IMG/VR virus record: IMGVR_UViG_3300037189_010537
Coordinates: 1 to 32,140 of that record
Strand: one strand, 5' to 3'
Length of the DNA stretch: 32,140 nucleotides
From: a virus
Under the pieces are notes generated by a model that saw only the letters and a list, made by a program, of their open reading frames with translations, was not told the DNA's origin and did no database searches. The first letter of the stretch is position 1, and each line of letters begins with the position of its first letter. Shown here in pieces: positions 1-7,950 of the stretch. Both the position numbers and the translations under genes were made by a program.

Positions 1-333
1 CATTTAAGAAAAGTTCCTACCAATACCGTTATGATGACTCCGGATAGCCAAACAACGATTCCGTTAGATCAACTTAACGAAATTATTGCTCAGCAAAAAG
101 GTGTGTCGGTAGAAGACCTAGCAGTAAATGACGGAACTCAAGAATCAAAACCTAAGAAGAAAACTGCTGAAAAGAAAGCAGACGGTATTGATGAAGCACC
201 GGCAACCCGTGCGGCAGAAATGCGTTCAAAGGCTGACGCTCTTTATAAAGAAGCGGCTCGCTTGCGTAAGGAGGCAGATGAGATTGATCCTCCCAAAAGC
301 AAAGCTAAAAAGGTTGCGGCAGAAGCTGAATGA
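1..333 (+). CDS. 3' part of an unrecognised Lys/Ala-rich protein (left edge truncated)
   Basis: I do not recognise this gene. The reading frame is open from base 1, and the first ATG pair (position 31) has no Shine-Dalgarno sequence before it, so the gene most likely begins outside the window; about 110 residues are visible. The first half holds a short helical stretch (IPLDQLNEIIAQQKG). It is followed by a Lys/Glu-rich linker (KPKKKTAEKKADG), a likely coiled-coil segment (RAAEMRSKADALYKEAARLR) and a basic tail (PPKSKAKK). Such charged, helical C-termini occur in many phage proteins, so no function is assigned. The stop codon overlaps the start of thymidylate synthase as ATGA (330-333), showing translational coupling and one plus-strand transcript. 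If the ATG at 31 were the true start, the product would be 100 residues. Confidence 0.6.
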   Translation, partial: HLRKVPTNTVMMTPDSQTTIPLDQLNEIIAQQKGVSVEDLAVNDGTQESKPKKKTAEKKADGIDEAPATRAAEMRSKADALYKEAARLRKEADEIDPPKSKAKKVAAEAE

Positions 334-1211
334 GTTCTTCAGAACAAGCATATTTAAAAGCTCTTAAAGATATTTTAGAAACAGGGGAACAACGCCCAGA
401 TAGAACTGGAGTTGGCACCCTTTCTAAATTTGGTCTGCAGATGCGATTTGATTTGACCGCAGGGTTTCCTGCTGTTACTACAAAAAAACTTGCTTGGAAA
501 AGTGTAGTTTCTGAATTACTTTGGTTTATCATGGGCAGTGGTGATGAACGTAAACTTAAAGAAATTCTTTTTGACGATCCAAAAAGCGATAAAAAAACTA
601 TTTGGTCAGATAATGCCACTGCCGACTATTGGAAACCTAGAGCTAAATTTGCAGGAGACTTAGGTCGAGTCTACGGAGTACAATGGCGTACTTGGCGGGC
701 ACCTGTATTTGGTGCTAACAAAATGGGGTTAAAACACATTGATCAATTACAAGAACTGATTAATGGTCTAAAAAAAGATCCATATAGTCGACGCCATATT
801 ATTAGTTCTTGGAATCCAGGAGAATTGGATATAATGGCACTTCCGCCTTGCCACATGATGGCGCAGTTTTATGTCAGTAAAGACAAAAAATTAAGTTGTC
901 AGATGTATCAGCGTTCAGCAGATATGTTTTTAGGTGTACCATTTAACATTGCGTCATATGCATTGTTTACACATATGATTGCTAAAGTGTGTGGATTGAA
1001 AGTAGGCGAGTTAGTAATTGTACTAGGCGATGCCCATATATACGAAAATCATATTGAGCAGGTTAAAGAACAATTAACACGTAAACCATTACCGTTACCT
1101 ATATTGTTCTTAACAGATAGCATAACAGATATTACCAAATTTACAATGGAAGATGTTATGCTTGATGGTTATCAGAGCCACGAAGCTATTAAAGCTCCAA
1201 TGGCTGTTTAA
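330..1211 (+). CDS. thyA: Thymidylate synthase (ThyA/Td type)
   Basis: Converts dUMP to dTMP using methylene-tetrahydrofolate as carbon donor and reductant; cytosolic and normally a homodimer. The 293 residues cover the whole family, closer in length to T4 Td (286) than to E. coli ThyA (264). Visible motifs: dUMP-phosphate Arg in DRTGVGT (about 24-30); FPAVTTKKLAWKSVVSELLWF (46-66) split by the active-site loop; GDLGRVYGVQWR (109-120); the second-subunit arginines R154-R155 in YSRRHII; catalytic Cys174 in LPPCHMMAQF; QRSAD (193-197); N205; GDAHIYENH (233-241); and the usual C-terminal APMAV. No key residue is missing. The start is set by ATGA overlap with the preceding gene. The stop overlaps the stop of the opposing fiber gene by four bases, so the two operons collide here. 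It would raise dTTP supply during replication. Confidence 0.97.
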   Translation: MSSSEQAYLKALKDILETGEQRPDRTGVGTLSKFGLQMRFDLTAGFPAVTTKKLAWKSVVSELLWFIMGSGDERKLKEILFDDPKSDKKTIWSDNATADYWKPRAKFAGDLGRVYGVQWRTWRAPVFGANKMGLKHIDQLQELINGLKKDPYSRRHIISSWNPGELDIMALPPCHMMAQFYVSKDKKLSCQMYQRSADMFLGVPFNIASYALFTHMIAKVCGLKVGELVIVLGDAHIYENHIEQVKEQLTRKPLPLPILFLTDSITDITKFTMEDVMLDGYQSHEAIKAPMAV

Positions 1212-2812
1212 ACTTTAATTTCTACAATACCTGAGTGGCCTGAGAAGTTTTCAAGGGCCACTCCTATTATAGATTGCGGATTATCCCCGTCTTGGTATAA
1301 CTCTGCATGTCCTGCCATAGAGCTACTTACCAATAAATTTCCTTTATAGATAATGCCAGTTACTCTGCATGGCACACGACCTTTTAGTGCTATGTAAGGA
1401 TGAGTTTCGTCTGTTCCAGCTTCGCTGTTCATCATATAAGCAGGATTCTGTGAAACAACCCCTGCTACTGAAATATCTGCACGTTTGGTAGATACTGTGA
1501 CTTCGCAGTCACCGCCGACTACTAATACGGTGCCAAAATCATATACTGCATCTGCATGGTATCGTTCTGCTAAATCAGCATAAGTGGCTTTTAATGTTGA
1601 TCCCGGAGTTAACGACCAATTACCGTCAATTTGGGCACTGCCGCCTTGCGCTGAAATTATAGTAGTAACAACTCCACCAACATGAGATCCGTATGTATTT
1701 CCTGTAACATCACCGGTGACATTACCTGTAACATTACCAATTAGGCGGCCAGTTAATGTTCCGACAAAGTTTGTAGAATATACATTGTTTATTGTTGCGG
1801 TATTTACATATGCTCTACTGAAATAATCAACAGTAGTGCCTAAATTAATTCCCCAAGTGGTGTTTGGAACAATATTATTTTGATCAAATGTTACCATATT
1901 AGTTAACACGCTAGTTAATGTGTTAACTGCATTAAGACTTATTTTAGATCCGTTAATTGCACTAATTTTACCTTCTGCATATGATCCGGCAGATTCAGCA
2001 TGGATTTTTAATACGCCGGAATACCCTACAACTAGTCCAGCATCATTATTAATACTAAATCCGCTATTTAAATTAGAATAATATTCGGCGGCCAACAGAT
2101 ACTCATTAGCAGTATGGTATGTTGACGAAATTTGATCATAAAATCCAAGTGCGCTAGGAGTAGTTCCCCAGAAATAAAACTGACTGGATTCTGTATTTCC
2201 GTTTACAGAATTTGATCCTGGCAGTGTAATACCTGCTTTAATAGTATTAAACCCTTCAGCAATTAGATCATCAACAGGATTTGGAGTAAAAGAATCTTTT
2301 GAAATAACGCCAGCGATAGTTTGTTGGTTGGTATTAGGATCAGTGATTGTAAATTTCATTACATATCGTTGATTATTGTTATCGTCTAATACTGTAGTTG
2401 ATGTTACCTGTACACCTGCTATTTGAGAATCCTGTGGACCTATAAAAACAAATCTACTACCGTTATATAGGTAAAGTTTTTGTTCACTTTCATTAAACCA
2501 CAAATCGCCTTTTACATTGTCAGTAGGAGCAGATCCTGTAGAATTGAATTGAGTTAATGCCTTAAATTTTGTACCGTCATATACTTTTAAATTTTTACTG
2601 CTAGAGTCAAACCAAAGTTGTCCTACTACTGCCTTTAATGGTTGAGAAGCGTTGGCAAAATTTTCTAAAAGATAAACAAGATTTTGGTCAATTATCTGTC
2701 CGTATCCTGCATAATTTTTACCTACAAAGGTCAACGGTGTAGTAGTATCGATTGACCCGTCTGCTACAGTTGTAAGTGATTGACCGTTTGATTTTTTTAA
2801 GATATAAGGCAT
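1208..2812 (-). CDS. Fiber-like structural protein, paralog 4 (ADLAE-type C-terminus)
   Basis: Last gene of the late block, 534 residues. Residues 1-130 match the other three paralogs: MPYILKKSNGQSL, then LTFVGKNYAGYGQ, LLENFANAS, GQLWFD, GDLWFNESEQKLYLYNG and FIGPQ. A second shared segment follows (GVISKDSFTP...GFNTIKAGI, about 165-200). The middle is a Ser/Asn/Gly-rich beta region with a short GNVTGNVTGDVTGN run (about 359-372), typical of fibrous beta-helical shafts. The C-terminal 124 residues (411-534) begin YADLAERYHADAVYDFGTV and contain NPAYMMNSE and ALKGRVPCRV; the domain is shared with the next paralog upstream. The Shine-Dalgarno (AGGA) and a late-promoter box lie just before the start. 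Probably a virion adhesion or decoration protein attached to the baseplate; family assignment and location are inferred. It could instead be a whisker or collar fiber. Confidence 0.75.
   Translation of the reverse strand: MPYILKKSNGQSLTTVADGSIDTTTPLTFVGKNYAGYGQIIDQNLVYLLENFANASQPLKAVVGQLWFDSSSKNLKVYDGTKFKALTQFNSTGSAPTDNVKGDLWFNESEQKLYLYNGSRFVFIGPQDSQIAGVQVTSTTVLDDNNNQRYVMKFTITDPNTNQQTIAGVISKDSFTPNPVDDLIAEGFNTIKAGITLPGSNSVNGNTESSQFYFWGTTPSALGFYDQISSTYHTANEYLLAAEYYSNLNSGFSINNDAGLVVGYSGVLKIHAESAGSYAEGKISAINGSKISLNAVNTLTSVLTNMVTFDQNNIVPNTTWGINLGTTVDYFSRAYVNTATINNVYSTNFVGTLTGRLIGNVTGNVTGDVTGNTYGSHVGGVVTTIISAQGGSAQIDGNWSLTPGSTLKATYADLAERYHADAVYDFGTVLVVGGDCEVTVSTKRADISVAGVVSQNPAYMMNSEAGTDETHPYIALKGRVPCRVTGIIYKGNLLVSSSMAGHAELYQDGDNPQSIIGVALENFSGHSGIVEIKV
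1233..1263. terminator. Strong hairpin at the convergent gene junction
   Basis: A perfect 8-bp inverted repeat, GAGTGGCC (1233-1240) and GGCCACTC (1256-1263), encloses 15 bases that can extend the stem (TGAGA with TTTCA, one G-U pair, two-base bulge). It lies 22 bases after the thyA stop and inside the last codons of the opposing fiber gene. No T-run follows on either strand, so it is not a classical intrinsic terminator. It could end or protect the 3' end of the thyA message or slow opposing polymerases. Role inferred. Confidence 0.5.
1701..1736. repeat. Three 12-bp imperfect tandem repeats in a fiber gene
   Basis: Units CCTGTAACATCA, CCGGTGACATTA and CCTGTAACATTA lie head to tail and encode a VTG(N/D) repeat read on the minus strand. 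This is the kind of in-frame repeat that lets a beta-helical shaft grow or shrink by whole turns. Only three clear copies; flanking codons are degenerate. Confidence 0.75.
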
Positions 2813-2833
2813 TGTTTTATTCCTGGACCTCTA

Positions 2834-2841
2834 TATTTATA
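2834..2841 (-). promoter_or_regulatory. T4-late-type promoter box before the last fiber gene
   Basis: Read on the minus strand this is TATAAATA, an exact match to the T4 late consensus, preceded by C. It overlaps the stop codon of the upstream fiber gene and ends 21 bases before the ATG at 2812, leaving room for an initiation site and the AGGA ribosome site. It would let the distal fiber gene be transcribed separately late in infection. The match is exact, but activity is inferred, and AT-rich DNA makes chance matches possible. Confidence 0.6.
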
Positions 2842-4261
2842 GTATAAGTGCTTCTACAAGTTTAACGCCTTCGTCATCGTTTGTTTCTAGCGCAACCGCA
2901 AATACTCTACTAGCATGAGGAACAGCCATCATTGCACAACCATTATTAGCCGCAATTAGGTCTTCGCCCTTTTTAATACGGCCAATAACTTTAACAGGAA
3001 CTCGTCCTTTTAATGCTACATATGTTCCGTTTTCTAATTCTGAATTCATCATGTATGCTGGATTTCCAGATATTGCGCCAATTGCACGTTGGCCCCATGA
3101 ACTAGCAGTAATTTCTTTTTCTCCACCTATTACTATTACTGTGCCAATTTCGTATTCTTGATCAGCAAGGTATTTTTCTGCAAGGTCAGCGTACTGTGCT
3201 GAAGTAGCAACGCCTCGCATAATTCCAGCACTGTCTCTTTCAACTATAGTCCCTGCAACAGAAGACGTCGATGCATGAATGTAGTCTGTACCAGCAGAAT
3301 TTTGTAGATAGTTGGAGTTGATTGCGGCTCCTACTGTGGTTGAACTTCCAGATCTCCATTGTGGACCGGCAGGACTGGCAGTTAACACAAACCCCGATGT
3401 GCCTAAAGGAAGGAATGTAGTAGAGCCAGACGTAGTCTGATAAGGAATTGATCCAAATGAACCTCCAGCAAGATTAGACGAAGTAGTAGCAACACCTATA
3501 AAAGAATTTGCCCGTATATTTCCAGATGTGTCTCTTTGTACTATTGTCGTAGGAGTAGCTGTTATTGCTGCCGATATTCCAACTGCACTGGTCGAATCTA
3601 ATAGCGTGGTTGCAGTAGTAGCTAGGTTACTGAGCCAACTTCTTCCAACAAACGGAAAATCATTTGTTTCGTAATTTTTAGCTGTTATACCTCGATAAAC
3701 TTTTGTTATTCCATCTATAGTATCTGACGAATCTACAAAAAATTCGTCAGTAGAAATAATACCAAGAGTTTCGCCGTTTACCAGAAGTTTAATTACTGCG
3801 TGATCTGTTCCGTGAATGTCTTTAACTGTCTCTGACAAAAATTTAGTTTCACTGAATCCAAAAACTTTTTCTGGACCAATTAATTGAAATTCTGTACTCG
3901 AAACACCAGCATCAACAAACAGTTGATTCTTTGTGGTGTCAAACCAAAGATATCCATGGTGGCTATCTGCTGGTGTAGTTGCTGAGACATTTACTGTTCC
4001 AACCCCTTGCCAATCACCGCCATTATAGAATTTTAAGAGATAATTTTGTGTATCGTACCACAACTGACCTCTTAGTTTATTTGCCGGTTCAACGTTACTG
4101 GCAAAATTTTCTAATAGATATAAAATGTTTTCGTTCTGAATAGTACCAAAATTACTGACGTTTTTTCCAACAAAGGTAAGACTGGAATAGCTATTGTCTG
4201 TTAGACCGTCTGCTAACGTTAATAGTGTTGTACCGTCATATTTTTTAAGCGTATATGGCAT
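2837..4261 (-). CDS. Fiber-like structural protein, paralog 3 (ADLAE-type C-terminus)
   Basis: 474 residues. The N-terminal anchor shared with its neighbours is clear: MPYTLKKYDGTTLLTLADG, SLTFVGKNVSNFG, ILYLLENFAS, RGQLWYDT, FYNGGDWQG, HGYLWFDTTKNQLFVDAG and LIGPE (1-131). It is followed by LGIISTDEFF and a GITKVYRGI segment near 170-190. The middle is low-complexity Ser/Thr/Ala/Gly sequence with ISAAITATPTTIVQRDTSGNIRA-like text, an incipient repeat with TIVERDSAGIMRG further on. The C-terminal 118 residues (357-474), starting YADLAEKYLADQEYEIGTV, match the C-terminus of the downstream paralog (NPAYMMNSE, ALKGRVPVKV, KKGEDLI). AAGGAA lies before the start. The gene begins 14 bases after the stop of the previous one. 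Role as a baseplate-attached fiber or decoration protein is inferred. Confidence 0.75.
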   Translation of the reverse strand: MPYTLKKYDGTTLLTLADGLTDNSYSSLTFVGKNVSNFGTIQNENILYLLENFASNVEPANKLRGQLWYDTQNYLLKFYNGGDWQGVGTVNVSATTPADSHHGYLWFDTTKNQLFVDAGVSSTEFQLIGPEKVFGFSETKFLSETVKDIHGTDHAVIKLLVNGETLGIISTDEFFVDSSDTIDGITKVYRGITAKNYETNDFPFVGRSWLSNLATTATTLLDSTSAVGISAAITATPTTIVQRDTSGNIRANSFIGVATTSSNLAGGSFGSIPYQTTSGSTTFLPLGTSGFVLTASPAGPQWRSGSSTTVGAAINSNYLQNSAGTDYIHASTSSVAGTIVERDSAGIMRGVATSAQYADLAEKYLADQEYEIGTVIVIGGEKEITASSWGQRAIGAISGNPAYMMNSELENGTYVALKGRVPVKVIGRIKKGEDLIAANNGCAMMAVPHASRVFAVALETNDDEGVKLVEALIL

Positions 4262-4275
4262 TCTCTATTCCTTGA

Positions 4276-6147
4276 TTAAACCGTAATATTAGTCCAAGTG
4301 CCTATCTGAACTAACCATGTTTGTACTGTGTATGAAGTAGTTGGTGTTAGAGTCTGAGCAGGTACTGTAACAGAGGCCGCGCCAGTTAAACCAGAAGCCA
4401 CTGTTGCTGTTGTTGTTAACAAAGAAGTCGAAGTTCCTACAGTAACAAGTGTAGCACTTGTCAAAGCGTACACAGCACTTGTTCTAACTGTTGATGTAGT
4501 TGCAGGTTTTGGAATTGAAGTTGTTCCGCAAAGTACTTTTGCTCTTGCACCATCTGGTATATCTAGATAAGAATACTCAGGAGCATTTGTAATAGGAAAC
4601 ATTAATTCTAAATATCCTTTAACATAATCATTTAATGAACCTGGATGGTTAGTGACATCTAATGTTAATGCAAATGCTTTGGCATTTGCGCCAGCAAAAA
4701 CTGCAGAGTCAACATAGGCTTTATTTGCGGCGTCATTATCTTGTGACGGAGTTGCAAGATTAGTAATTTGTAAATTGCTGACACTAATTGTTCCTGTGCC
4801 GCTGGCCGATAATTCTAAATTGTAACTGTCGGTTGTTGCAATTGAATTTCCATTAATAGTTACATTAGTAACCGTTAGATAATCTAATGTTCCTAGTCGA
4901 GCTAGCCCAGGGGCATCATTCACATACGGGCCTAATTGATTAATAGTCAGTGCTTGAAACCCGCCAATTTTAATTTCGTTACCGGCAGATAGATTAACAT
5001 GATCGTTAAAATTCCAACCGGTGCCGTCAGTTAGCCATCTAATAGTATGATTGCTCGAACCGTGTAAAGTAATGCCTCCACCGTTAGCATCAGCGTCACT
5101 ATTATGACCGTACCCTAATTCTATGTTAGTGTCATTGACCTGTAAATTTACAGTATTAAGATTAGTCGTAGTTCCTGTAACTAGTAAATCTCCAGCGATA
5201 CGAGTATCTCCAACTACATCTAATGCGTATGTTGGACTATCGTTCCATATACCTACGCTTTTTGACATTGCATCAACATAGATAACGTTTGTTAGGCCTG
5301 TATCTGATTTTGTAATTTGAATTCTAAAATCAGCATTAGTTGAGTTATAGGCCAGTGTACCGGCGTGTGTTCCGGCGTCTGCGTATAACGATAGACTGTC
5401 AAAAACGCTATTAGAAACAACTAATCCTAAATTATTTTGTACAACAAAACTACCTGTAGTAGTTTGATTAATATCGTTTCTTAAAAGATGATTAATGTCT
5501 ACACCAGATATTGTATCTGCACTGGTAGCAGTTCCTACAAATTTAAAATCAGCAATATTGGGATTTAAATTAAATCCTTTAGCAACAGATGTAAATCCAA
5601 GTTGTGTAGATGAACTTGCTGACAAGACAAAATTGTTTGAAGATAAAACTCCAACCACTTGGTCGTTATTATATAATGATGTAATAACTTGGACAGCATC
5701 TGTAGAATCTGTTGGAGTATCTACGATCCATCCAGTTTTACCGTATTCGGAAGAGTTTTGAGGGCCTACTAAAAATAATGTTTGACCGTCAGTGGTAAAG
5801 AACATCTGATCATTTGTGCTGTCAAACCAGAAATCTTGACTGGCTAGGCCAGTAGGTTGTGTATCTGCTACTAGTGTATTTGTTATAGGTCTAAATTGAT
5901 TTGACAGGTCGTAGATTCTTAATCGACCTGTACTAGTATCATACCATAACTGTCCAGTAACAGGGCTAACTGGCTCTTGTTCACTGGCGAAGTTTTCCAA
6001 CAGTTTAATCAAATTATTATTAAAATATTCACCATAAGAATTTACGTTCTTACCAATTAAGGTCAAGCTAGTGGTCAACTGATCAATCTTACCATCACCT
6101 AATGTTAGTAAAATAGTTCCGTCGGTATTGTATATGGTGTATGACAT
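4276..6147 (-). CDS. Fiber-like structural protein, paralog 2
   Basis: 623 residues. The shared N-terminal anchor is present: MSYTIYNTDGTILLTLGDG, SLTLIGKNVNSYG, LIKLLENFAS, GQLWYDTSTGRLRIYD, ASQDFWFDSTNDQMFF and LVGPQ (1-130), then VVGVLSSNNFVLS and LGFTSVAKGFNLN (about 163-196). The centre carries the text AGDLLVTGTTTNLNTVN followed by NIELGYGHNSDADANGGG and LHGSSNHTIRW (about 318-372), a module I recall from many marine myovirus fibers. The motif DNDAANKAYVDS (about 470-481) is the common tail-fiber knob hinge. The last 80 residues are unusually rich in Thr, Ser, Val and Ala and have no resemblance to the C-termini of the sister proteins. No convincing ribosome site is seen before the ATG; the start follows the previous stop by four bases, so coupling is likely. 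Probably a long fiber component; the exact T4 counterpart is uncertain. Confidence 0.75.
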   Translation of the reverse strand: MSYTIYNTDGTILLTLGDGKIDQLTTSLTLIGKNVNSYGEYFNNNLIKLLENFASEQEPVSPVTGQLWYDTSTGRLRIYDLSNQFRPITNTLVADTQPTGLASQDFWFDSTNDQMFFTTDGQTLFLVGPQNSSEYGKTGWIVDTPTDSTDAVQVITSLYNNDQVVGVLSSNNFVLSASSSTQLGFTSVAKGFNLNPNIADFKFVGTATSADTISGVDINHLLRNDINQTTTGSFVVQNNLGLVVSNSVFDSLSLYADAGTHAGTLAYNSTNADFRIQITKSDTGLTNVIYVDAMSKSVGIWNDSPTYALDVVGDTRIAGDLLVTGTTTNLNTVNLQVNDTNIELGYGHNSDADANGGGITLHGSSNHTIRWLTDGTGWNFNDHVNLSAGNEIKIGGFQALTINQLGPYVNDAPGLARLGTLDYLTVTNVTINGNSIATTDSYNLELSASGTGTISVSNLQITNLATPSQDNDAANKAYVDSAVFAGANAKAFALTLDVTNHPGSLNDYVKGYLELMFPITNAPEYSYLDIPDGARAKVLCGTTSIPKPATTSTVRTSAVYALTSATLVTVGTSTSLLTTTATVASGLTGAASVTVPAQTLTPTTSYTVQTWLVQIGTWTNITV

Positions 6148-6151
6148 AGTT

Positions 6152-7948
6152 TTAATATTTTATAATGTAATTGGTACCTGTAAATGGTCCTGGTGCTGAC
6201 GGAACATTAAACTGTGTTGTGTTACCGCCATATGTAGTTCCAATAAGCTGAAACAATCTAAAATATTGTCCTGCTTGAGGATACAATGCGTTGTCGCATT
6301 TAAGCCATCCATTTGGAATAGTAGAGTCAACGCCTGGCCATAAAATCATAGTGCCTGGTGGAACAATATCTACAAAAGAATTAGAATATAAAGTAGCATC
6401 AGGTCCGTATAGATCAGATAATAAATTTTTCTTAGAAATTCTAACTAATTGTGTGGAAGTTGTTCCTACACCAGTAGCCAGTAACAATGCATCTGTACTT
6501 TGAGCACTGGTGGCAATTGTTTGATCAACAATAGCATTAGCAGTAAGATTAGCACTTAATACTTTAACATATGCTGTTTCAGTTCCAACAGCAGTCTGTC
6601 CATCAAATGTAATAGTGTTTGACGATAATTGACCACCCAACAAGAAATTTGTAACGTGTGCTAATTTTGTAGCAGAGCCCTGAAGCGTTCCGTATACTGT
6701 AGTACCTGTTGTTCCGATTGTTCCTGCATACACGCTTCTAAACTGTTTGCCTATTGAACCTAGATCAAACAATGCGTTTCTTGAAGGAATAATATCTGCT
6801 CGGCCAGTTGTAGTACTAATACCTATTGTGAGTGTTCCAGCAAACTGTGCAGTAGACGTAATAGTTGCTGGCCCATTAACAAGTAGTGTATTAGCAACAA
6901 CGCCACCGACAACTGTTAGTGCATTGCTGGCTGTAGAATTTACTGTTAGTTTTCGATCAACAACGGCATTTCCATAAACTGTCAGTGCTGTAGGTTTAGC
7001 TGTGGTGCCGATTGAAATACTTAATGGGTCGGTGCCGCCATCGAGTGTTAACAGTGTATTAGCTATCTGATCTTTTGTAATCTGAAAGATAAATTTTCCG
7101 CCATCACTCAAATTTGAAAAAATATTGTTATTATTACTTTTCTGGAAAGCGAATGTTGGATTATTTGCTCCTATTAACAATCCAGAATCTTTATTAATAA
7201 CTAAAGTCCCGTTCATTTTTTGGTCAATGTCGTTTCTAATAAAATTATTAGCAGGCACATCTTCGATAGACGGACTAGTTTGTCTAAGGGTCAACGCGGC
7301 ATTAGATATGCCATTAAATTTAGGTGTATAAGAATCGTATGTTTTAGTACTAATATTAACGCCAGGTACTATATTTGAAAACCCTTCAATTACCTGTAAT
7401 GGCGTAAACGCAGTCTTTGAAATAATTTCTATTACACTACCACTTAGATACATTAAAATAACGTCTTGCTGGCCACCATTTCTATCTGTAATTTGTGTAG
7501 GGTATGCTCCGCTAAGATTTGTTCCGCTAAATGTAGGACCTACCAAGGTCCAGTTAATACCGTCTGATGTTAAAAACAATTGACTTGAATTAGTGTCTAC
7601 CCATATATCTCCCGGTTTAGGATTCTTAGGTTGATTTGGACTAGGCAATTGCCAAACACCGTTTGTAGGACACCAGGCGCCCCCATCAAATACATATAGT
7701 TTTGCTAGTGTTGATTCTTCTGAACTAGAGTCATACCAAAGTTGCCCTTGGATAGGATTAGCTGGTTCGTAAGGACTAGCAAAATTTTCTAAAAGTTGTA
7801 GGAAATTTTCATTAAGAGCCTTACCATATAATGGATAATTTTTTCCGACCAATTGTAAACTGGTGTCATTGTTATTAACACCAGGTGGCATATCAGGAAT
7901 TGTAATTGCTTGTTTGTTCGGATCTGATTTATTAATATTATATGGCAT
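6152..7948 (-). CDS. Tail fiber protein with C-terminal tail-collar domain, paralog 1
   Basis: 598 residues. The N-terminal anchor common to four adjacent proteins is present: MPYNINKSDPNKQA, SLQLVGKNYPLYG, NENFLQLLENFAS, IQGQLWYDSSSEES, PGDIWVDTNSSQLFL and WTLVGPT (1-140), then IEIISKTAFTPLQVIEGFSNI (about 180-205). The shaft (about 240-510) is beta-rich and low in charge, with NALFDLGSIGKQFRSVYAG, a common marine fiber segment. Residues 530-598 form a phage tail-collar domain: PPGTMILWPG, PNGWLKCDNALYP, FQLIGTTYGGN and TQFNVPS. In T4 this domain sits in the short tail fiber gp12, which grips the outer membrane during irreversible binding. A similar adhesin role is inferred, as is location at the baseplate rim. 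It follows the 223-residue gene after two bases. Confidence 0.82.
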   Translation of the reverse strand: MPYNINKSDPNKQAITIPDMPPGVNNNDTSLQLVGKNYPLYGKALNENFLQLLENFASPYEPANPIQGQLWYDSSSEESTLAKLYVFDGGAWCPTNGVWQLPSPNQPKNPKPGDIWVDTNSSQLFLTSDGINWTLVGPTFSGTNLSGAYPTQITDRNGGQQDVILMYLSGSVIEIISKTAFTPLQVIEGFSNIVPGVNISTKTYDSYTPKFNGISNAALTLRQTSPSIEDVPANNFIRNDIDQKMNGTLVINKDSGLLIGANNPTFAFQKSNNNNIFSNLSDGGKFIFQITKDQIANTLLTLDGGTDPLSISIGTTAKPTALTVYGNAVVDRKLTVNSTASNALTVVGGVVANTLLVNGPATITSTAQFAGTLTIGISTTTGRADIIPSRNALFDLGSIGKQFRSVYAGTIGTTGTTVYGTLQGSATKLAHVTNFLLGGQLSSNTITFDGQTAVGTETAYVKVLSANLTANAIVDQTIATSAQSTDALLLATGVGTTSTQLVRISKKNLLSDLYGPDATLYSNSFVDIVPPGTMILWPGVDSTIPNGWLKCDNALYPQAGQYFRLFQLIGTTYGGNTTQFNVPSAPGPFTGTNYIIKY

Positions 7949-7950
7949 AA

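Noticed and set aside
305-619. Minus-strand open frame of 104 codons opposite the thyA start
   Set aside because: Antisense to well-conserved thymidylate synthase motifs; no ribosome site or recognisable protein.
6148-6175. TATAAAATA before paralog 2 as a late promoter
   Set aside because: It carries an extra A relative to the consensus and there is no ribosome site after it; coupling to the upstream gene explains expression better.
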